Origin: Clostridiales bacterium UBA7044
Lineage (GTDB): Bacteria; Bacillota; Clostridia; Oscillospirales; Oscillospiraceae
Direction of reading: 5' to 3'
Assembly (NCBI GenBank): GCA_002493965.1
Contig: DLAP01000088.1
Location: 1-22,868 of the forward strand
DNA length: 22,868 nucleotides
In this document: piece after piece, positions 22,334 through 22,868 of the stretch
How positions within the stretch are numbered: the stretch's first letter is position 1
Layout: the number at the start of each line of letters is the position of its first letter
Made by a program: the position numbers and the translations under genes
Notes under the pieces: model-generated
What the model was told of the DNA's origin: nothing
The model's database searches: none
The model's input: the letters and a program-made list of their open reading frames with translations, nothing else

Positions 22334-22381
22334 ATTGCGGAGATCAGCGCCGGGAAGAGACGTTTTTCCTCCCTCCGCCTG

Positions 22382-22410
22382 TTGCTTTTTTCCCAAAAAT
22401 GTGCTATGCT
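22382..22410 (+). promoter_or_regulatory. Promoter for the last, partial gene
   Basis: TTGCTT (22382-22387) and TATGCT (22405-22410) are separated by 17 bp, in the gap after the terminator. This and the GGAGGA site (22441-22446) support a separate transcription unit. Confidence 0.6.
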
Positions 22411-22451
22411 GTAGGTTACAGTTCTCCAAAAATAGATTTCGGAGGAAGACA

Positions 22452-22868
22452 ATGAAAAAGGCTCTGCTTATCATTCTCGTGTTTCTGCTGATCTTTGCCC
22501 TGGCCGCTGCCGGGGGCTATGGCATCGCCTGGTACCGCAGCAATCATATTTTCATTCAGGGGGACGCCTATCCCCTTGCCGCCACTGCCCTGGATCTGCG
22601 GGACAAAAATCTGTCCGTCTCAGAGTTTGACCAGATTCAGGCCCAGATGCCCCAGTGCCGGATCACCTGGTACGTCCCATTCCAGGGGCGCTCCTATCCC
22701 AGTGACACCACGTCCCTGACGGTCTCGGAGGTCACCCAGTCTGATCTGGATTTTTTGACCACCTATTTCCCCAAGCTCACCAGCCTGGACGCCTCCGGCG
22801 TGGAGGACTATGCCCTGCTGGAAGCCTTTCGCGCTGACCACCCCCACTGCGAGGTGATCTACCAGGTA
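22452..22868 (+). CDS. Membrane-anchored leucine-repeat-like protein, partial (runs off the window)
   Basis: An open frame of 139 codons with no stop before the window end. GGAGGA (22441-22446) lies 5 nt before the ATG. The N terminus is a signal anchor or signal peptide (MKKALLIILVFLLIFALAAA, about 3-27) without a lipobox. The exported part has two imperfect repeats. One begins TALDLRDKNLS (about 45) and ends PQCRITWYVPF. The other begins TSLDASGVEDY (about 111) and ends PHCEVIYQV. The shared pattern is L-D at the start and P-x-C-x-[IV]-x-[WY]-x-V at the end, with an alpha-helical stretch between, like an irregular leucine-rich repeat. I do not recognise a named family or function. The gene is separated from the ABC operon by a terminator and a promoter, so no link should be assumed. 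Confidence 0.75.
   Translation, partial: MKKALLIILVFLLIFALAAAGGYGIAWYRSNHIFIQGDAYPLAATALDLRDKNLSVSEFDQIQAQMPQCRITWYVPFQGRSYPSDTTSLTVSEVTQSDLDFLTTYFPKLTSLDASGVEDYALLEAFRADHPHCEVIYQV

Overview
The window looks like a chromosomal segment of a moderately GC-rich Gram-positive anaerobe of the Clostridia, most likely a gut Oscillospiraceae/Ruminococcaceae-type bacterium. The reasons are a T-box leader, a class I preQ1 riboswitch, strong AGGAGG-type ribosome binding sites, a lipoprotein signal peptide on an ABC adaptor, clostridial-type short LeuC/LeuD, and short stem-loop repeats of a style I associate with that group. No species can be named. All recognisable genes are on the + strand. I see no tRNA, rRNA, CRISPR array, transposase or phage gene.

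Layout. (1) 1-822: a promoter, a preQ1-I riboswitch and two stacked terminator hairpins control a QueT-type queuosine-precursor transporter. (2) 899-2248: a MATE efflux pump with its own promoter, followed by about 200 bp of consecutive stem-loops. (3) 2524-3534: ilvE with its own promoter. (4) 3572-16080: a consensus sigma-A promoter and a T-box leader (best read as leucine-specific) drive ilvA-leuA-leuC-leuD-leuB-ilvB-ilvN-ilvC-ilvD. A DUF815 AAA+ ATPase is joined to the end by a 4-bp overlap with ilvD. The leuC-leuD and ilvC-ilvD gaps carry the same repeat in opposite orientation, and an intrinsic terminator sits just upstream of ilvD. (5) 16159-16875: a PlsC-type acyltransferase, with a promoter, a hairpin at its predicted transcript 5' end, and a terminator. 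(6) 17066-22290: a four-gene MacAB-like export system (lipoprotein adaptor, ATPase, membrane-anchored adaptor, FtsX-type permease) behind a promoter that contains a near-perfect operator-like palindrome. (7) 22452-end: the start of a membrane-anchored, leucine-repeat-like protein.

How the genes work together. IlvA makes 2-oxobutanoate from threonine. IlvBN, IlvC and IlvD carry both branches to the 2-oxo acids. LeuA, LeuCD and LeuB extend 2-oxoisovalerate to 2-oxoisocaproate, and IlvE transaminates all three products. The main operon is therefore a complete branched-chain amino acid pathway under one tRNA-sensing switch, with the aminotransferase on a separate promoter.

The most unusual object is the second ABC adaptor (19003-21024). 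Between the two helices of its coiled-coil hairpin it carries an insert of roughly 285 residues. The insert contains five tandem C-x-H-x6-C-x2-C motifs, a Pro/Ser/Thr/Asp linker and an unrecognised beta-rich stretch. I know of no described adaptor with this architecture. It makes the four-gene cluster the best candidate here for an undescribed system, possibly a metal- or redox-responsive exporter.
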